This document shows, piece by piece, positions 11,286 through 39,561 of a DNA stretch of 64,000 bases (positions within the stretch are counted from its first letter, which is position 1; every line of letters begins with the position of its first letter). This DNA comes from Corella eumyota (Eukaryota; Chordata; Ascidiacea; Phlebobranchia; Corellidae). A model generated the notes under the pieces. That model was not told the origin of the DNA. It saw only the letters and a list, made by a program, of their open reading frames with translations, and searched no databases. The stretch covers positions 3,658,001 through 3,722,000 of the forward strand of contig OY720099.1 of the NCBI GenBank assembly GCA_963082875.1. Reading direction: 5' to 3'. A program made the position numbers and the translations under genes.

Positions 11286-11488
11286 TCTGCCTGCATATGA
11301 TCTTACAACGATGACGTCGTGCGTCACGTGACTCGCGAGCTTTGGGACTTTCCCTATTTACAATATTTAGCTTCAAATCCCAATATCTCAAAAACTACTC
11401 GACCAATTTTTAAAATAATGGTATCCTCGTGCAAGTTGGAGAAATTCCAACACAAAATAAAAAGATACTCTACGACCGAAACAACTCT
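11286..11488 (-). repeat. Right outer terminal inverted repeat of foldback element
   Basis: This is the reverse complement of 9633-9838 with scattered differences. It ends at TTAA 11489-11492. Confidence 0.75.
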
Positions 11489-11689
11489 TTAACATTTATT
11501 TATATTTAATATGTTATTATTGGTCAATTTTTAATTTTACAGTATAAGAAAGTTTAAAAGTTAAAAGTTTAAAATAACTTAAACACAAATTGTATTTATT
11601 AATACCTTACCATAAAAAAGTATATAAGTGAATAATTATAGGGGTAACAGGGTAAATATATTTATATATGTACATAAACACAATATAAT

Positions 11690-14326
11690 ATGAATGACTA
11701 CAAAGAAAAACAGGAATATGAACTTGCCAGAAAACTTAAAAATCAAATTTGTTACCCAAATGAAAGGGAACATATCCCTGACGAAGACACTTGCAAAGAA
11801 CATCGTTTAGGTTTATTAAGACGAGAATTGAAAACCAAGAACATAAATCGATGAACACACAGAAGAATCAAAAAAAGATATTGTTACTTTTTCGAACAAG
11901 AACACAGCCAAGAAAAATCTGCTCATATACTTCACCAACTCGGTTTAATTTATAAAGAAAGAACAGCCAACAAAATAAATCTACTAAAAAGTGCAGTTTT
12001 GTTGAATGCTGCAATAATACGCAAACCAAATAATGTGAAAGAAGTTCAAAAGGATCTAGCAAGGCTTTGTAGCTATATACTTGAACAATCAAAGGCTGTT
12101 AACAAAAATGCAAACCTAATTAAACGCTCAAAGACGTTTTTCAAAAAAGTTGTACAAATGAGAGATTGGACTGAATGTCAACTTTTTTTGATTTTTGATA
12201 ATGATATTAAAAATCAAATTAAAAAAATAAGGTACTTGCAAAATCAAATTTCAGACAAGTTTAAAGCAATCATTAAAGTTATCTCTGAATATTGTGTAAA
12301 TATCATGGGAAGCCCTCCTTGCGCTTTTGCCTTAGTTGGACTTGGATCATTGGCTAGAGAAGAAGTAACTCCTTATTCTGATTTTGAACATATAATCGTG
12401 CTAGAAAATAATTTAACAGAAGAATACAAAACCAACTACTTTGAATGGTATTCAGTTATTTTTCAACTTATTTTAATTAATTTTGGTGAAATGATTATTC
12501 CCTTTGCTGCAATAGCAAGCCTTAACAACCCAGAAAAAAAGGAGGACAACTGGTTTTATGATGTAGTTGGAAAATGTGGTATGTGCCCTGATGGCTATTC
12601 TCCAAATTCTAGCAAACACCCTCTAGGTTATAATGGCAAAGATTTTATAAAACCAGTAAGTGAAATGGTTAAATATCTTAACAGCAAAGAAGGCTACACT
12701 GCAAGTATATTGGCCGTGTCATGTTATGTTGCTGGTGACAAAAACGTTTTTGAAAAACTTTCAGAAGAAATAAAAAGAGTAATTTTACTCAGTGATACAT
12801 CCAAAGATTACGATGAGATAATAGAAAACCTGAATCAATATGAAGCTCTAGAATGTCTGGAAAATTCATCATTTGATGAAAAGTTTGATGTTAAACGTGC
12901 ACTCTATAGAACAATGACTTTATTTCTTGCCGCGCTTGGTCGCATTTACAAACTTACAGAAGCAAGGTCTAGTTATGACATTATTGAACAGCTTTATCAC
13001 AAAAAAATTATCTCACAAAATGATGCTTATAAGTTTAACTTTGCAATTTCCGTTGCTCACAAAGCCAGGCTAGTGGTATATACAAGCAAAGGAGCTCAAG
13101 GTGATATTTTGGAACTGATAGAAGCAGAAAAAGAAAGTTGTGTTCAAGCAGGCAGTTTAATTGGAATTCACAACCTTGTATCTTATTTTAGAATTGCTCA
13201 AAATTTTCAAACAAAATACTTAAAACATCAAAACAAAAATTATGTTCCTCATGATGAATTGGCTATTGAGGGCCTTATTTATCTTCGCCTTAAAAAATAT
13301 AAAACGGCAATTGTGTTTTTTGATGCAGATATAGCCCAGAATTTTAGAAACTTTTACTTGGAGCATCAAAATTGGGAAATTGGCAAACAAAACTCAGAAA
13401 ATAATACACTCAATATAAACAAATCTAGTGATATAAATTCACAAATTGATCAGCCCGTACAGAATCCTATTAACACTTATAAATGTATTAACTATGATAA
13501 CCAACTTCATTATTGTGATCTTTTGGGAAACAAAGCAATTGCTTTAATGTGCCTTAAACAATATAATCAAGCACATGAACTTTTTCTAAAGGCTATTGGA
13601 ATTCATCGTAAATTACCAGATATAGCAAGATATAATCACCATTTTGGAAACTGTTTGGTGGCAACAATGAAATGTCTTCTATCAGTGAATTTGTATGATG
13701 CAAAACAAGCTCAAGACATTTTTAAAATGGGAAAGGAAATATGCTGTCGCTTACAAACTACAAACATCGAGGTCTCAAATGAAATGTTGTTTCATCTGAG
13801 CATTTCACATGCAGCTGGGTTAATCAGAAATTCACCACAGAATAAAACAAACCAAGTTGAGGCATTTAATATTTGTAAAGATATGGAAGTGCTAATCAAT
13901 TCTGCTGAAAGACCAAAATTAATTCACAAAAGACATGAGTTTGAATTAATGTGTGTGAAATTAAAGTGTTATTTTCTATTTAAAAAGTTTAGTATATGTT
14001 TACAAAATAGTAAACAGGCATTGAGATTTTCTCGGGAACTTTCGTCCAACGAAAAAAGAGATGACAATGTAATGAGTTGTTATTATTGGGTGGCAGAATG
14101 TTTGCTACAACTTAAAAAGCCTGATGATGCCAAACAATATTACCTTAAAAGTATGACAAATTTAAAGAATTGTATATATCTTGTTAGTGCACATATTTAC
14201 TCCAAAATTGACTTATTGGGATTTTTAAATTTTGATGAAGAGCCAAAAACACATCAAAAAATTGAATCAGAATTACACAGAAAAATTAATCTATGCAACT
14301 CAATGATATATGATGTTAAAAAATAA
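11690..14326 (+). pseudogene. Nucleotidyltransferase-like TPR gene, array copy 4, with one early stop codon
   Basis: The ATG at 11690 sits in the same context as copy 2 and reads MNDYKEKQEYELARKL. At codon 55 (11852-11854) TGA stands where the sister genes have CGA (Arg) in NINRR. Beyond it the same frame stays open to TAA at 14324-14326, giving 878 codons in all. The core (GSLAREE, PYSDFEH) and the TPR-like repeats are intact. This is a host gene, so the defect may be a segregating null allele, a sequencing error or a young pseudogene. Initiation further downstream would give a protein that still holds the core. The C-terminal two thirds are near identical to copy 7 (30159-31994). AATAAA lies at 14465-14470. 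Confidence 0.8.
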
Positions 14327-14877
14327 CGAGGAACTTAAAATTTTTTTATAAATTTTTGTATCATTTTTACTAAAAAGTAACCACTTTTTAATTATTAAAT
14401 TTTAAGTATTTGGGTTGTGTAGTTAAAAACAAATGATATTTTCTGCAATATCTTAAAAGTATTAAATAAATAATATTGTGTTTAAATTTTTCTTTTTTTT
14501 TTAAATTTTTCTTTTAAGTATCTGTTTTCAAGTAATTTTAATCAATACAATAAACCAACAAAATAAAAAAAAGTTTTTAACCATAAAATTTGTGACAATT
14601 TAAAATTTTCCCACTTATAATTTTATTATTACGCAAGATTAAATATAACAAAAGCTGTTGATTTTTTTCTATTATAAATGTTGTAGTACCACAGTTTAAA
14701 TAATACAGTCAACAGGTTAAAAAAATACCTAAAATTTATAAAATAAAAAAACAGGCAACTTAAAGACATTTTATTTGCAGATTACTATAATTAACATGCA
14801 ATTTAAAACTAACTAGTTTGGCATTTAGACACTGAAAAATTATTCCCAGATTTTAGCCACTAGGGAATATCTACTTA
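14327..14877. repeat. Duplicated 3' spacer of copy 4
   Basis: No gene is seen. It is closely similar to 31995 to about 32587 after copy 7, including the polyadenylation region, and belongs to the block A/B duplication. Confidence 0.65.
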
Positions 14878-15408
14878 TAAAGCCCGGTTTACACAGAACA
14901 TATAAAGCCCGGTTTAGACAGAACGCGAAGCGCGCAACGCGAAATTTGGGAACTCGCTTTGCGCGTAGGCGAGTGTTTACACCAGACGCGAACTTGTCGC
15001 GATTACATAAAGGTTTTATATATAGAATTTTTTATTTATTTTTGTTTAAAAATGACTTTTATGCATTAATTTCAAGAAATTTAAAAAAATTATAATATTT
15101 TATTGGTGTCGGGTGCACCTACAGTCAAAATATATCTTAACTTAGGTAATTCAGTAAAAAATATACTCGTAATTAGTCTTATTCAATGTATTTTTTAATA
15201 ATACAAGTTTGTAAACGTATATAACTGCATACTTCAGAATTAAGTCGCCTTTTTTGCGTAAAATTGACACGCGAAATTCGCGTCTGTCGCTTCTAGAGCG
15301 ACTCGCTCGCGAACAACACAAAGCGAAAAATTCGGGGAATTTCGACATAATAGAACAAAGGTAAAATTTTGCGTTGCGCGCGTCGCACGCGCTTGTTAAC
15401 GGGCCTTA
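14878..15408. mobile_element. CpG-rich MITE-like element with inverted ends
   Basis: The left end TAAAGCCCGGTTTA and the right end, read inverted as TAAGGCCCGTTAAC, resemble each other for about 40 bases. Both lead into CG-rich sequence (GCGCGCAACGC). The first 25 bases at the left end are repeated in tandem. There is no transposase. Block B at about 32588 lacks the element and instead has about 22 bases of ordinary spacer, giving an almost clean empty site. The G+C and CpG content is far above the AT-rich surroundings. Confidence 0.6.
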
Positions 15409-15750
15409 ACACATAACAATGTTTTATCATTGGGATGATCTGTGTTTGTTAATAAGTTATTTCAATGGTAAATATTTCATTTTTAGGCAATGTTTACTTT
15501 TGATGGTGTAGTTTTCCTTTAATAGGGTATAAATAATACGAAACTCATTGCTACATCTTTAGTTAGTTATCATAACACATAGTTATATTTGCTTAAAAGT
15601 GTTGCTTAAAAGTGTTAGGTTATTAATTTGTTACATTTTAGCTTCACTATTTTAGAAATAAAAATAGCTTAAAATAGTTAAACTAACTATAACACAAGTT
15701 GTATTCAATCACATCTTATTACAAAGAAGAATATGTAAACACAAAATAAC
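15409..15750. repeat. Presumed promoter region of copy 5 (duplicated)
   Basis: No gene is seen. It matches 32617-32950 upstream of copy 8, including GGGTATRAATAATACGAAACTC about 220 bases before the start. The conservation comes from the duplication, so it does not by itself show function. Confidence 0.55.
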
Positions 15751-18477
15751 ATGGAGGAATATAAAGTAAAACAAGAATATGAACTTGCCAGAAAGCTTAA
15801 ACATCAAATTTGTTACCCAAACGGAAGGGAAAAAAATGTTGATAATCTTACATATTTTAAACCTCAAGTAGGTTGGAAAGAAAGAAAACGTATAACTAAC
15901 AACATAAATCGACGAACACAAAGAAGAATTAAACATAAATATTGTTACTCCAATAAAAATGAACTGAGCTATGAAAATGCTGCTTATATATTTCACCAAT
16001 TGGGTTTAATTTATAAAAAAAGAACATCCAACAAAATAAATTTACTAAAAAGTGCAGTTTTGTTAAATGCTGCAATAATACGCAAACCAAAAAATGTTAA
16101 AGAAGTTCGAAAAGTTTTGGCAAGCCTTTGTAATTATATACTTGAACAATCGAATGCTGTCAATAGAAATGCAAATCTAATAAAACGATCAAAACTGTTC
16201 TTTAAAGAAGTTGAACAGATGAGACAATGGACAGACCAACAACTTCAGAACAAGCAAAGCCGAACTTACTTAAATTTTTTTCCCGAGGAAGTTGTACAAA
16301 TGATACAATGTACAGATCAACAATTTCAAAAAAACATTAATGAAAATCAAATTAAAGAAATTAAAGATAAACAAAATCAAATTTCATATAAGTTCAAAGC
16401 AATCTTAAGAAACATATCTGATTATTGTGTAAATATTATGGGAAGCCCTCCCTGCGCTTTTGCCTTAGTTGGACTTGGATCATTGGCTAGAGAAGAAGTA
16501 ACTCCTTATTCTGATTTTGAACATATAATCGTGCTCGAAGATAGTCTAACAGAAGAACACAAAACCAATTACTTTGAATGGTATTCAGTTATTTTTCAAC
16601 TTATTTTAATTAACTTTGGAGAAATGATTATTCCCTTTGCTGCAATAGCAAGCCTTAACAACCCAGAAAAAAAGGAGGACGACTGGTTTTATGATATAGT
16701 TGGAAAATGTGGAATTAGTCCCGATGGCTATTCTTCATATGCTAGTAAAAACCCTCTAGGTTATAATGGCAAAGACTTTATAAAACCAGTAAGTGAAATG
16801 GTTAAATATCTTAACAGCAAAGAAGGCTACACTGCAAGTATATTGGCCGTGTCATGTTATGTTGCTGAAGACAAAGAAGTTTTTGAAAAATTTTCAGAAG
16901 AAATAAAAAGAGTAATTATACTTAGTGATACATCCAAAGATTACAATGAGATTTTTGAAAATCTAAATCAATATGAAGCGCTTGAATGTCTGGCAAATTC
17001 ATCGTTTGATGAAAAGTTTGATGTTAAACGTGCGCTCTACAGAACAATGACTTTATTTCTTGCCGCGCTAGGTCGCATTAACAAACTTACAGAAGCAAGA
17101 TCCAGTTATGACATTATTGAGCATCTTCAACAAACGGAGATTATCTCAGAACATGATGCTAATTTGTTCAACTTCGCAATTTCTGTTGCTCACAAGGCCA
17201 GGCTGTTGGTGTACATGCAAAAAAAGGAACAATGTGATGTTTTGGAACGGACAAAAACAGAAAAAGATTGGAATAAACAAATCATCAGTTTTATTGGATT
17301 AAAAAACATTATTTATTATTTTGAAATTGCTCAATACTTTCAAACAAAGTACTTAAATTATCAAAACAAAAATTATGTTCCTCATGATGAATATGATATT
17401 AGGGGCCTTATTTTACTTCGCCTTAAAAAATATGAAGCAGCGAGGCAGTGTTTTGATTTAAGCCTGCAACATAATTTTAACAACTTTCAATATGAAAATG
17501 AAAATAGTAAAATTGGCAAACAAAAGTCAGAAAATAATACACTTGAAATAAACAAATCTAGTGATATAAATTCACAAATTGATCAGCCCGTACCTAGTCC
17601 TATTAATACTCAAAAATGTATTAACTATGATAACCAACTTCATTATTGTGATCTTTTGGGAAACAAAGCAATTGCTTTAATGTGCCTTAAACAATATAAT
17701 CAAGCACATGAACTATTTCTAAAGGCTATTGAAATTCATCGTAAATTACCAGATATAGCAAGATATAACCAACATTTTGGAAACTGTTTGGTGGCTACAA
17801 TAAAATGTCTTTATTCAGTTAAAGAAAATGTTTATGATGCAAAACAAGCTCAAGACATTTTTAAAATGGGAAAGGAAATATGCTGTCGCATACAAACTAC
17901 AAACATTGAGGTCTCAAATGAAATGTTGTTTCATTTAAGCATTTCATATGCAGCTGGGTTAATCAGAAATTCACCACAGAATAAAACAAACCAAGTTAAG
18001 GCATTTAATATTTGTAAAGATATGGAGATGCTAATTAAATCTGCTGAAAGACCAAAATCAATTCACAAAAGACATGAGTTTGAATTAATGTGTGGGAAAT
18101 TAAAGTGTTATTTTCTATTTAAAAAGTATCATATATGTCTACAAAATACTAAAATGGCATTAAGACTTTCCCGGGAACTTTCATACAACGAAAAAAGAGA
18201 TTACAATGTAATGAGTTGTTATTATTGGGTGGCAGAATGTTTTCTACAACTTAAAAAGCCCGATGATGCCAAACAATATTACATTAAAAGTAAAGAGAAT
18301 TTTGGTCCTTTTTATGTGGGAGGTGGTGCACAAATGTACTCTAAAATTGATACCTTAACATTTTTAAGTTTTAATGAGCAGTCAACAAAACCTGAACAAA
18401 TTGAAGAAGAATTAAACAAGAAAATTAATCTGTGCAACTCAATGAAAAAACAACTTCAAACTTTTGAGTCAAAGTAA
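15751..18477 (+). CDS. Nucleotidyltransferase-like TPR protein, array copy 5 (long class)
   Basis: A single open frame of 908 aa starting MEEYKVKQEYELARKL. It is long class: NGRE is followed by a second motif, NINRRTQRRIKHKYCYS. The internal helical repeat QMRQWTDQQLQ / QMIQCTDQQFQ is identical at the DNA level to the one in copy 2 over roughly 200 bases, which suggests recent sequence exchange. The core has GSLAREE and PYSDFEH. TPR-like hairpins and a C-terminal QIEEELNKKINLCNS follow. Copy 8 is the counterpart in block B. AATAAA lies at 18571-18576. No introns, signal peptide or membrane segments are visible. The enzymatic role is inferred from the GS/D-x-E motif only. Confidence 0.9.
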   Translation: MEEYKVKQEYELARKLKHQICYPNGREKNVDNLTYFKPQVGWKERKRITNNINRRTQRRIKHKYCYSNKNELSYENAAYIFHQLGLIYKKRTSNKINLLKSAVLLNAAIIRKPKNVKEVRKVLASLCNYILEQSNAVNRNANLIKRSKLFFKEVEQMRQWTDQQLQNKQSRTYLNFFPEEVVQMIQCTDQQFQKNINENQIKEIKDKQNQISYKFKAILRNISDYCVNIMGSPPCAFALVGLGSLAREEVTPYSDFEHIIVLEDSLTEEHKTNYFEWYSVIFQLILINFGEMIIPFAAIASLNNPEKKEDDWFYDIVGKCGISPDGYSSYASKNPLGYNGKDFIKPVSEMVKYLNSKEGYTASILAVSCYVAEDKEVFEKFSEEIKRVIILSDTSKDYNEIFENLNQYEALECLANSSFDEKFDVKRALYRTMTLFLAALGRINKLTEARSSYDIIEHLQQTEIISEHDANLFNFAISVAHKARLLVYMQKKEQCDVLERTKTEKDWNKQIISFIGLKNIIYYFEIAQYFQTKYLNYQNKNYVPHDEYDIRGLILLRLKKYEAARQCFDLSLQHNFNNFQYENENSKIGKQKSENNTLEINKSSDINSQIDQPVPSPINTQKCINYDNQLHYCDLLGNKAIALMCLKQYNQAHELFLKAIEIHRKLPDIARYNQHFGNCLVATIKCLYSVKENVYDAKQAQDIFKMGKEICCRIQTTNIEVSNEMLFHLSISYAAGLIRNSPQNKTNQVKAFNICKDMEMLIKSAERPKSIHKRHEFELMCGKLKCYFLFKKYHICLQNTKMALRLSRELSYNEKRDYNVMSCYYWVAECFLQLKKPDDAKQYYIKSKENFGPFYVGGGAQMYSKIDTLTFLSFNEQSTKPEQIEEELNKKINLCNSMKKQLQTFESK

Positions 18478-18961
18478 CAACTATTTGATTTTTCAATTTT
18501 AGAATTAAATTTAAAATATTTGTGTTAAATCCAAAATATTTTCTTATGTTTAAACTGAAGAAATGCATTAAATAAAAATTAGTTCTTAAAAAAATTAGTT
18601 TTTCCATTTTTTACAATATAACCAATTAAGTTTGTTGTATTTTATCCTTTTTTCGTTTTTGAAGAAAATTCAACATTTTTTATTATATTTATATATACTT
18701 TTTTAATTATTTTTCAAAATCTTTTTTTTACAATCTTTTAACTGCCTACTCCAAGGTTAAATTATTACACCTAATTCTTTTTTTCAGAGAAGAACTGATT
18801 AATGGCATTTGTTTAATGTTTGACCAGAAGACCAAAAAAACCAACAGGCTAATCTAGCAAACAGACCATTTAAATATATCCTAGAATAAACTAAACTACC
18901 TTAATCTAATTTTGCAATAGGCATTTTCAGCACTTTTTGTTTGACCAAATAATGTAAAAAT
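18478..18961. repeat. Spacer between copy 5 and the partial ShK/TSP1 gene
   Basis: No gene is seen. The two genes converge here. The stretch matches 35711-36168 in block B. Confidence 0.6.
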
Positions 18962-21663
18962 TTAGGCAAATATCAAACCTGGGCAGTCCATGTTGTTGCA
19001 TTGTCTTTCTTGTTGACCATAATCATTACAAGGTCCATTATTGCATTCTCTTGTTCTAACCTGAACCCCTGGTTCACAAGCCTCACTACATTCCTGCCAG
19101 TTGTTCCACGTTAGCCAAGATGCTTAAAATAAAAAAAATTATTAAAAACTTAATCACAAAATGTTGAATTTTTAAGGATGTTCTTTAAATAGTCAAACTT
19201 TAGTGCCCTGGTGTTTTATATACAACATAACTGATGACTGTTACGTAAATTATTCTTTAATTAGTTGCTGTAGTAATGCTAAATTTATAGCTTTAACCTA
19301 GGTCAATTATTGCTACCCCAACTTAAGTCACAAGGTGCATAACACTAAGTTTTATTTATTTACCTTTTTGCTACACACAGGCTATAAATCAATTAAAGAA
19401 ATTATGGGTTTAAATAGGCGCCACACAGAACAATAATACCTTTGCATAAAAAAGATAAAATAGGCACTTTTACATGTGCATAAAAGTAAGCTACTATTTT
19501 AAAAAAAGGTAAGTTTGCAAGAAAACTTAGCAGCATTCCAAAAAAATATTAGAGCATACTTAAGCTGCCGTGTAAATGGGCCTACAGACCGGTGCTGTAT
19601 AATAAAAAAATTAAAAAAACTTACATTGACATGAGTGAGTTGCACATTCCTCTTGCTCCGTTGTCACTTCATTGCCACATTGACCTTCAACACTGCAGCC
19701 TCGAGTTCGCATCCTGATCCCGGTGTCACACCCTGCGCTGCATAGCCCCCAGTTTCCCCAAGCATTCCAGTGAGCTGTTTTTATAAAAGCAGGTTATGAA
19801 GTTATTATGGTGTACATGTTGTTAAAAATTTGTACCTAATACTAGACATTTTATAATTAAACTTAAAAAAATAAACATTTTTTTTATTTAATTTTATTTC
19901 AAAATCTTACGTGCACAAGTCCCAGCATCGCAAACTTCTGACATTGTGCCATCGCCATCACAAACTTGTGGCTCAGGACACGTTCTAGTTCTTATCCGTG
20001 TTCCTTGCAGACAGTTAGCATTGCATTGACCCCAACTTCCCCATTCACTCCATGTTCCTTGAAAAATGGTCGTAACCTTAATATGTGACTTAGTGGGTAA
20101 GCAGTAAGAAGCCCCACCTGAGGCAATTTTATTTTTTTAACCCCTCTAATTCATTAAATTATTAAGTTAGGTGCTTGAGACACATGATAACTTAACCAAT
20201 TATTAAGTGAGTGATAAGGCAACAACAATATCACTTGTTTAATACAACTATAGATTAAGTCAGTGTAATCAAAGTAACCATATATTCAGGCCATTGTATT
20301 TTTTCCAAAACATTAATACATAAGAATATTAAAATAAACTCTTCGAAGCAATCTTATTCATACCGCAATTCTCACAATTTGTACAGATGCCACATGATAG
20401 AGGGCAGTTGGTTATACCGAACGACACTTGACAGGACACAGTACCCTTAATATTGGGACAATAAACTGAAAATAGGTCCATACAATCTTCTTTACAGGAA
20501 CATCTATAAAATTTTTTTTCAATACTTAGATATTTTTTTAAATCTGTAGCAATTAAACATAAATTTTTTTTAAGCTTTTTGCTAATGTTATAAAGTAAGA
20601 ATTTTTATAAACAATGTTGTATCACTTACAGGCAAATTGGGCCGTTTAAACAAGTTTTGACTTCGCTTGCTTCTCCATCACAGGCATTATTGGCACTGCA
20701 AGTTCTTGATCTTATAACTTCTCCCCTACCACAGGTGACTGAACAACTTGACCAAGAGCCCCAATTAGTCCAAGAACCAACTAAAAATTTTATTTTATGC
20801 CGATAAATCTCTACCACATTTTAAAGGTCAAGTCAAAAATGTTTCTTTAAAAAACAATAATATTTATCCTTGCTGACACAACTTAAAAAAACCTTGTTGT
20901 GGTGTAGTGGTTGGTGTCGTGGTTGGTGTCGTGGTTGGTGTCGTTGTCGGTGTCGTAGTTGGTGTTGTAGAAGTTGTTGTAGAAGTTGTTGCTGTTGTTG
21001 AAGTCGTAACAGTATTTGCTTTATTAAAAACAATATATATTTGTTTGATAATTAAAGAAGTATTTTTTTTTTGTAGTATATATATACTTATAATTTAATA
21101 AAAACATTATCAAAATAAAAAAAATATTTTACCGCAATCGGGAAAGCAAGTCTTGTAACAGGTTCTGCGCATGTAACTTTCATATGTAGGATTTAGGCAA
21201 AAACGTTCCCAGTTCGTACAAGATGCATACTTGTCAGAACACTCTAGCAGGTCATAAAGTAGGGTTAATCATTGAAATTAAAAATAAAAATAGAACTTTA
21301 TTATCCAACTATTTTTAGTTTCCTATCTTTAACTTTCAAGATACTAAACTTTAATCATGAACAGTTATTGGTGTTTAAACTAGTTACCTTGTTGCATTGT
21401 ACTAGGCATCGTTGTAGGTGAAGTAGTGGCTGGTGTTGTTGTTGGTGTCGTAGTCGGTGTTGTAGTTGGAGTCGTGGTTGGTGTCGTAGTTGGAGTCGTA
21501 GTTGGTGTTGTAGTTGGTGTCGTAGTTGGTGTTGTGGTTGGTGTGGTAGTTGGTGTTGTGGTTGGTGTCGAAGTTGGTGTCATAGTTGGTGTCGTAGTTG
21601 GTGTCGTAGTTGGTGTCGTAGTTGGTGTCGTAGTTGGTGTTGTGGTTGGTGTGGTAGTTGGTG
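18962..21663 (-). pseudogene. Partial duplicate of the ShK/TSP1 half of the protease gene (block A)
   Basis: Exons that match 36186-39239 one for one are read on the - strand. They are Thr/Pro repeat (21388 to about 21663), ShK (21133-21243), Thr/Pro (20893-21018), TSP1 (20630-20780), ShK (20364-20503) and TSP1 (19911-20057, 19625-19774, 18979-19122). All frames and splice sites seem kept, and TAA at 18962 closes a read-through end. The copy stops inside the Thr/Pro minisatellite at about 21663. The signal-peptide exon is therefore missing, and no protease exons lie beyond its last exon. I treat it as a 5'-truncated gene fragment. It could still be expressed if a new first exon was captured from 21.7-23 kb, but none is evident. 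Confidence 0.75.
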
Positions 21664-23055
21664 TGTATAATGTTAAATGTTTACTTCAAAGTAACGGTAT
21701 CCACTATGTACACACAGTTTAACTTAGTGTGGGGTTTTATCTATTACCTGTATTTACTTATTTTTATGTATTTTAGACCGCGCAGTCAAAGCCTCTTTCG
21801 AAATGGCTAAGCGCCAGTTTTACCAACGTCGGTGGCGCCGGTAAATTATTTCACAATTTATCTACTCGCGAGTTTTGCCATTTCATTTTGCTTTTTTGGG
21901 ACGTCAAACCATTAGACTGGCTTATGTGGGATTATATAAGTATAAGAAGTTGTGGATATGACGATTCAACCGTCGACTGTAAAGCTAAGAAAAAGGCAAT
22001 GACAATTATACACCCGAAAAATTTGTTTATCCACAGAGGAAAGTTAGTGAAATTCACTTTCTTGTTATAATAATAGTTTTTAAATAAAGCATTTAAAACT
22101 GAAAATGGTATAATTTATTATTTTACTCATATTTTTTTAGAATATCATCCCGTTCTAATGTGATAAATGGGACGTGACACTAACCACAGGATGTTTTTTT
22201 CAACCATCTATCTAAATGTTTTACGTGGCTCAATAAATAAAAGAAAAAGGCGAAACAGCATTCACAAAATTTTATAATACAACATTGAGTTTACGAACAA
22301 ACAACAGTTCGTGGAATTTCTATTAGAAACGTGAAGCTGTTTTTTTGTTAACGTATTTTTTTAATTGCCATAACCTGCCCATTCTAAATTCATATTGAAC
22401 GCCCTAGTGCGCTCAGTCATTCGTAAATTACCTTCACAGTGCGGTATGTACTAATTATGGCATTATAATATCATAAAAGAAAATTATCTTGTTCTTTTAA
22501 AAATTTCAGTTAAAATCGTGCAATAACGCAAAAAACTTAAATAGCATCAAATTTTTGCTATAACGTATTATAGTTTAACTTATTTGCAACTAGAAATCAT
22601 TAAAGCACATTTTTGTTATTGCTATTTATATGTATGTAACTTGTTGTGACTTCTATTTATTCTGATATTCTTTCTTGCATTTTTGATCCTAATGTTGCAA
22701 GAATTTTAAAAACATGCACGTAGGCTGAATTTACACAATTCTATTTTTAAAATAAGTGGTTTATAACCAACCTCTTTTGTCCAAATCACTTCTATTTTTT
22801 GCAAACATATGCACTTATTGCCGAATTATGTAGGATTTTCTTACCAGGAATAGTGGTAATGTCAAGTCCTATTCAATGATAATAAACTCTATTTAAAGTT
22901 AAACGTTACATGGGTATGTTTTATTCAATAAAATATCGTAGTAAGATAACTATCACATCTTGAATATATTAAAGTGATGCTGCATAACAATCAAAAACGT
23001 GTAATGATTACACAGCTTTAAACAAGAACCGGTTAGGGATTTTAATTTTTAAGTT
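21664..23055. other. Unassigned sequence right of block A
   Basis: The sequence becomes unique right after the minisatellite. A GC-richer patch at about 21775-21850 and a short open frame at 21888-22070 are present, but I recognise no domain, exon or repeat. Confidence 0.4.

Positions 23056-39561
<16,506 letters not shown>

Larger units (their letters stand above)
9633..11488. mobile_element. Nested inverted-repeat (foldback) DNA element flanked by TTAA
   Basis: The outer arms, 9633 to about 9838 and about 11286-11488, are inverted copies of about 200 bases and begin AGAG..TG.TTCGG.TCGTA. TTAA stands at both outer edges (9629-9632 and 11489-11492). This fits a TTAA target duplication as used by piggyBac-type elements, though TTAA could also belong to the repeat. 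Inside lies a second inverted repeat of about 350 bases (about 10135-10490 and 10555-10905) around a 65-base loop. No transposase frame is present, so it is non-autonomous. The related spacer at 2900-2990 lacks the element, as does block B. It is host-type plain DNA transposon material, not a gene. Confidence 0.75.

Noticed and set aside
15151-15348. Small - strand frame within the CpG-rich element
   Set aside because: It lies within a MITE-like insertion and has no recognisable domain.
20907-21098. Open frames of GVVVGVV type opposite the Thr/Pro exons (also 21426-21722 and 38921-39250)
   Set aside because: They are the antisense reading of the coding minisatellite; splice sites and domains support the - strand.
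21888-22070. 60-codon frame with several Trp residues right of block A
   Set aside because: No domain, splice partner or homologous segment elsewhere in the window.
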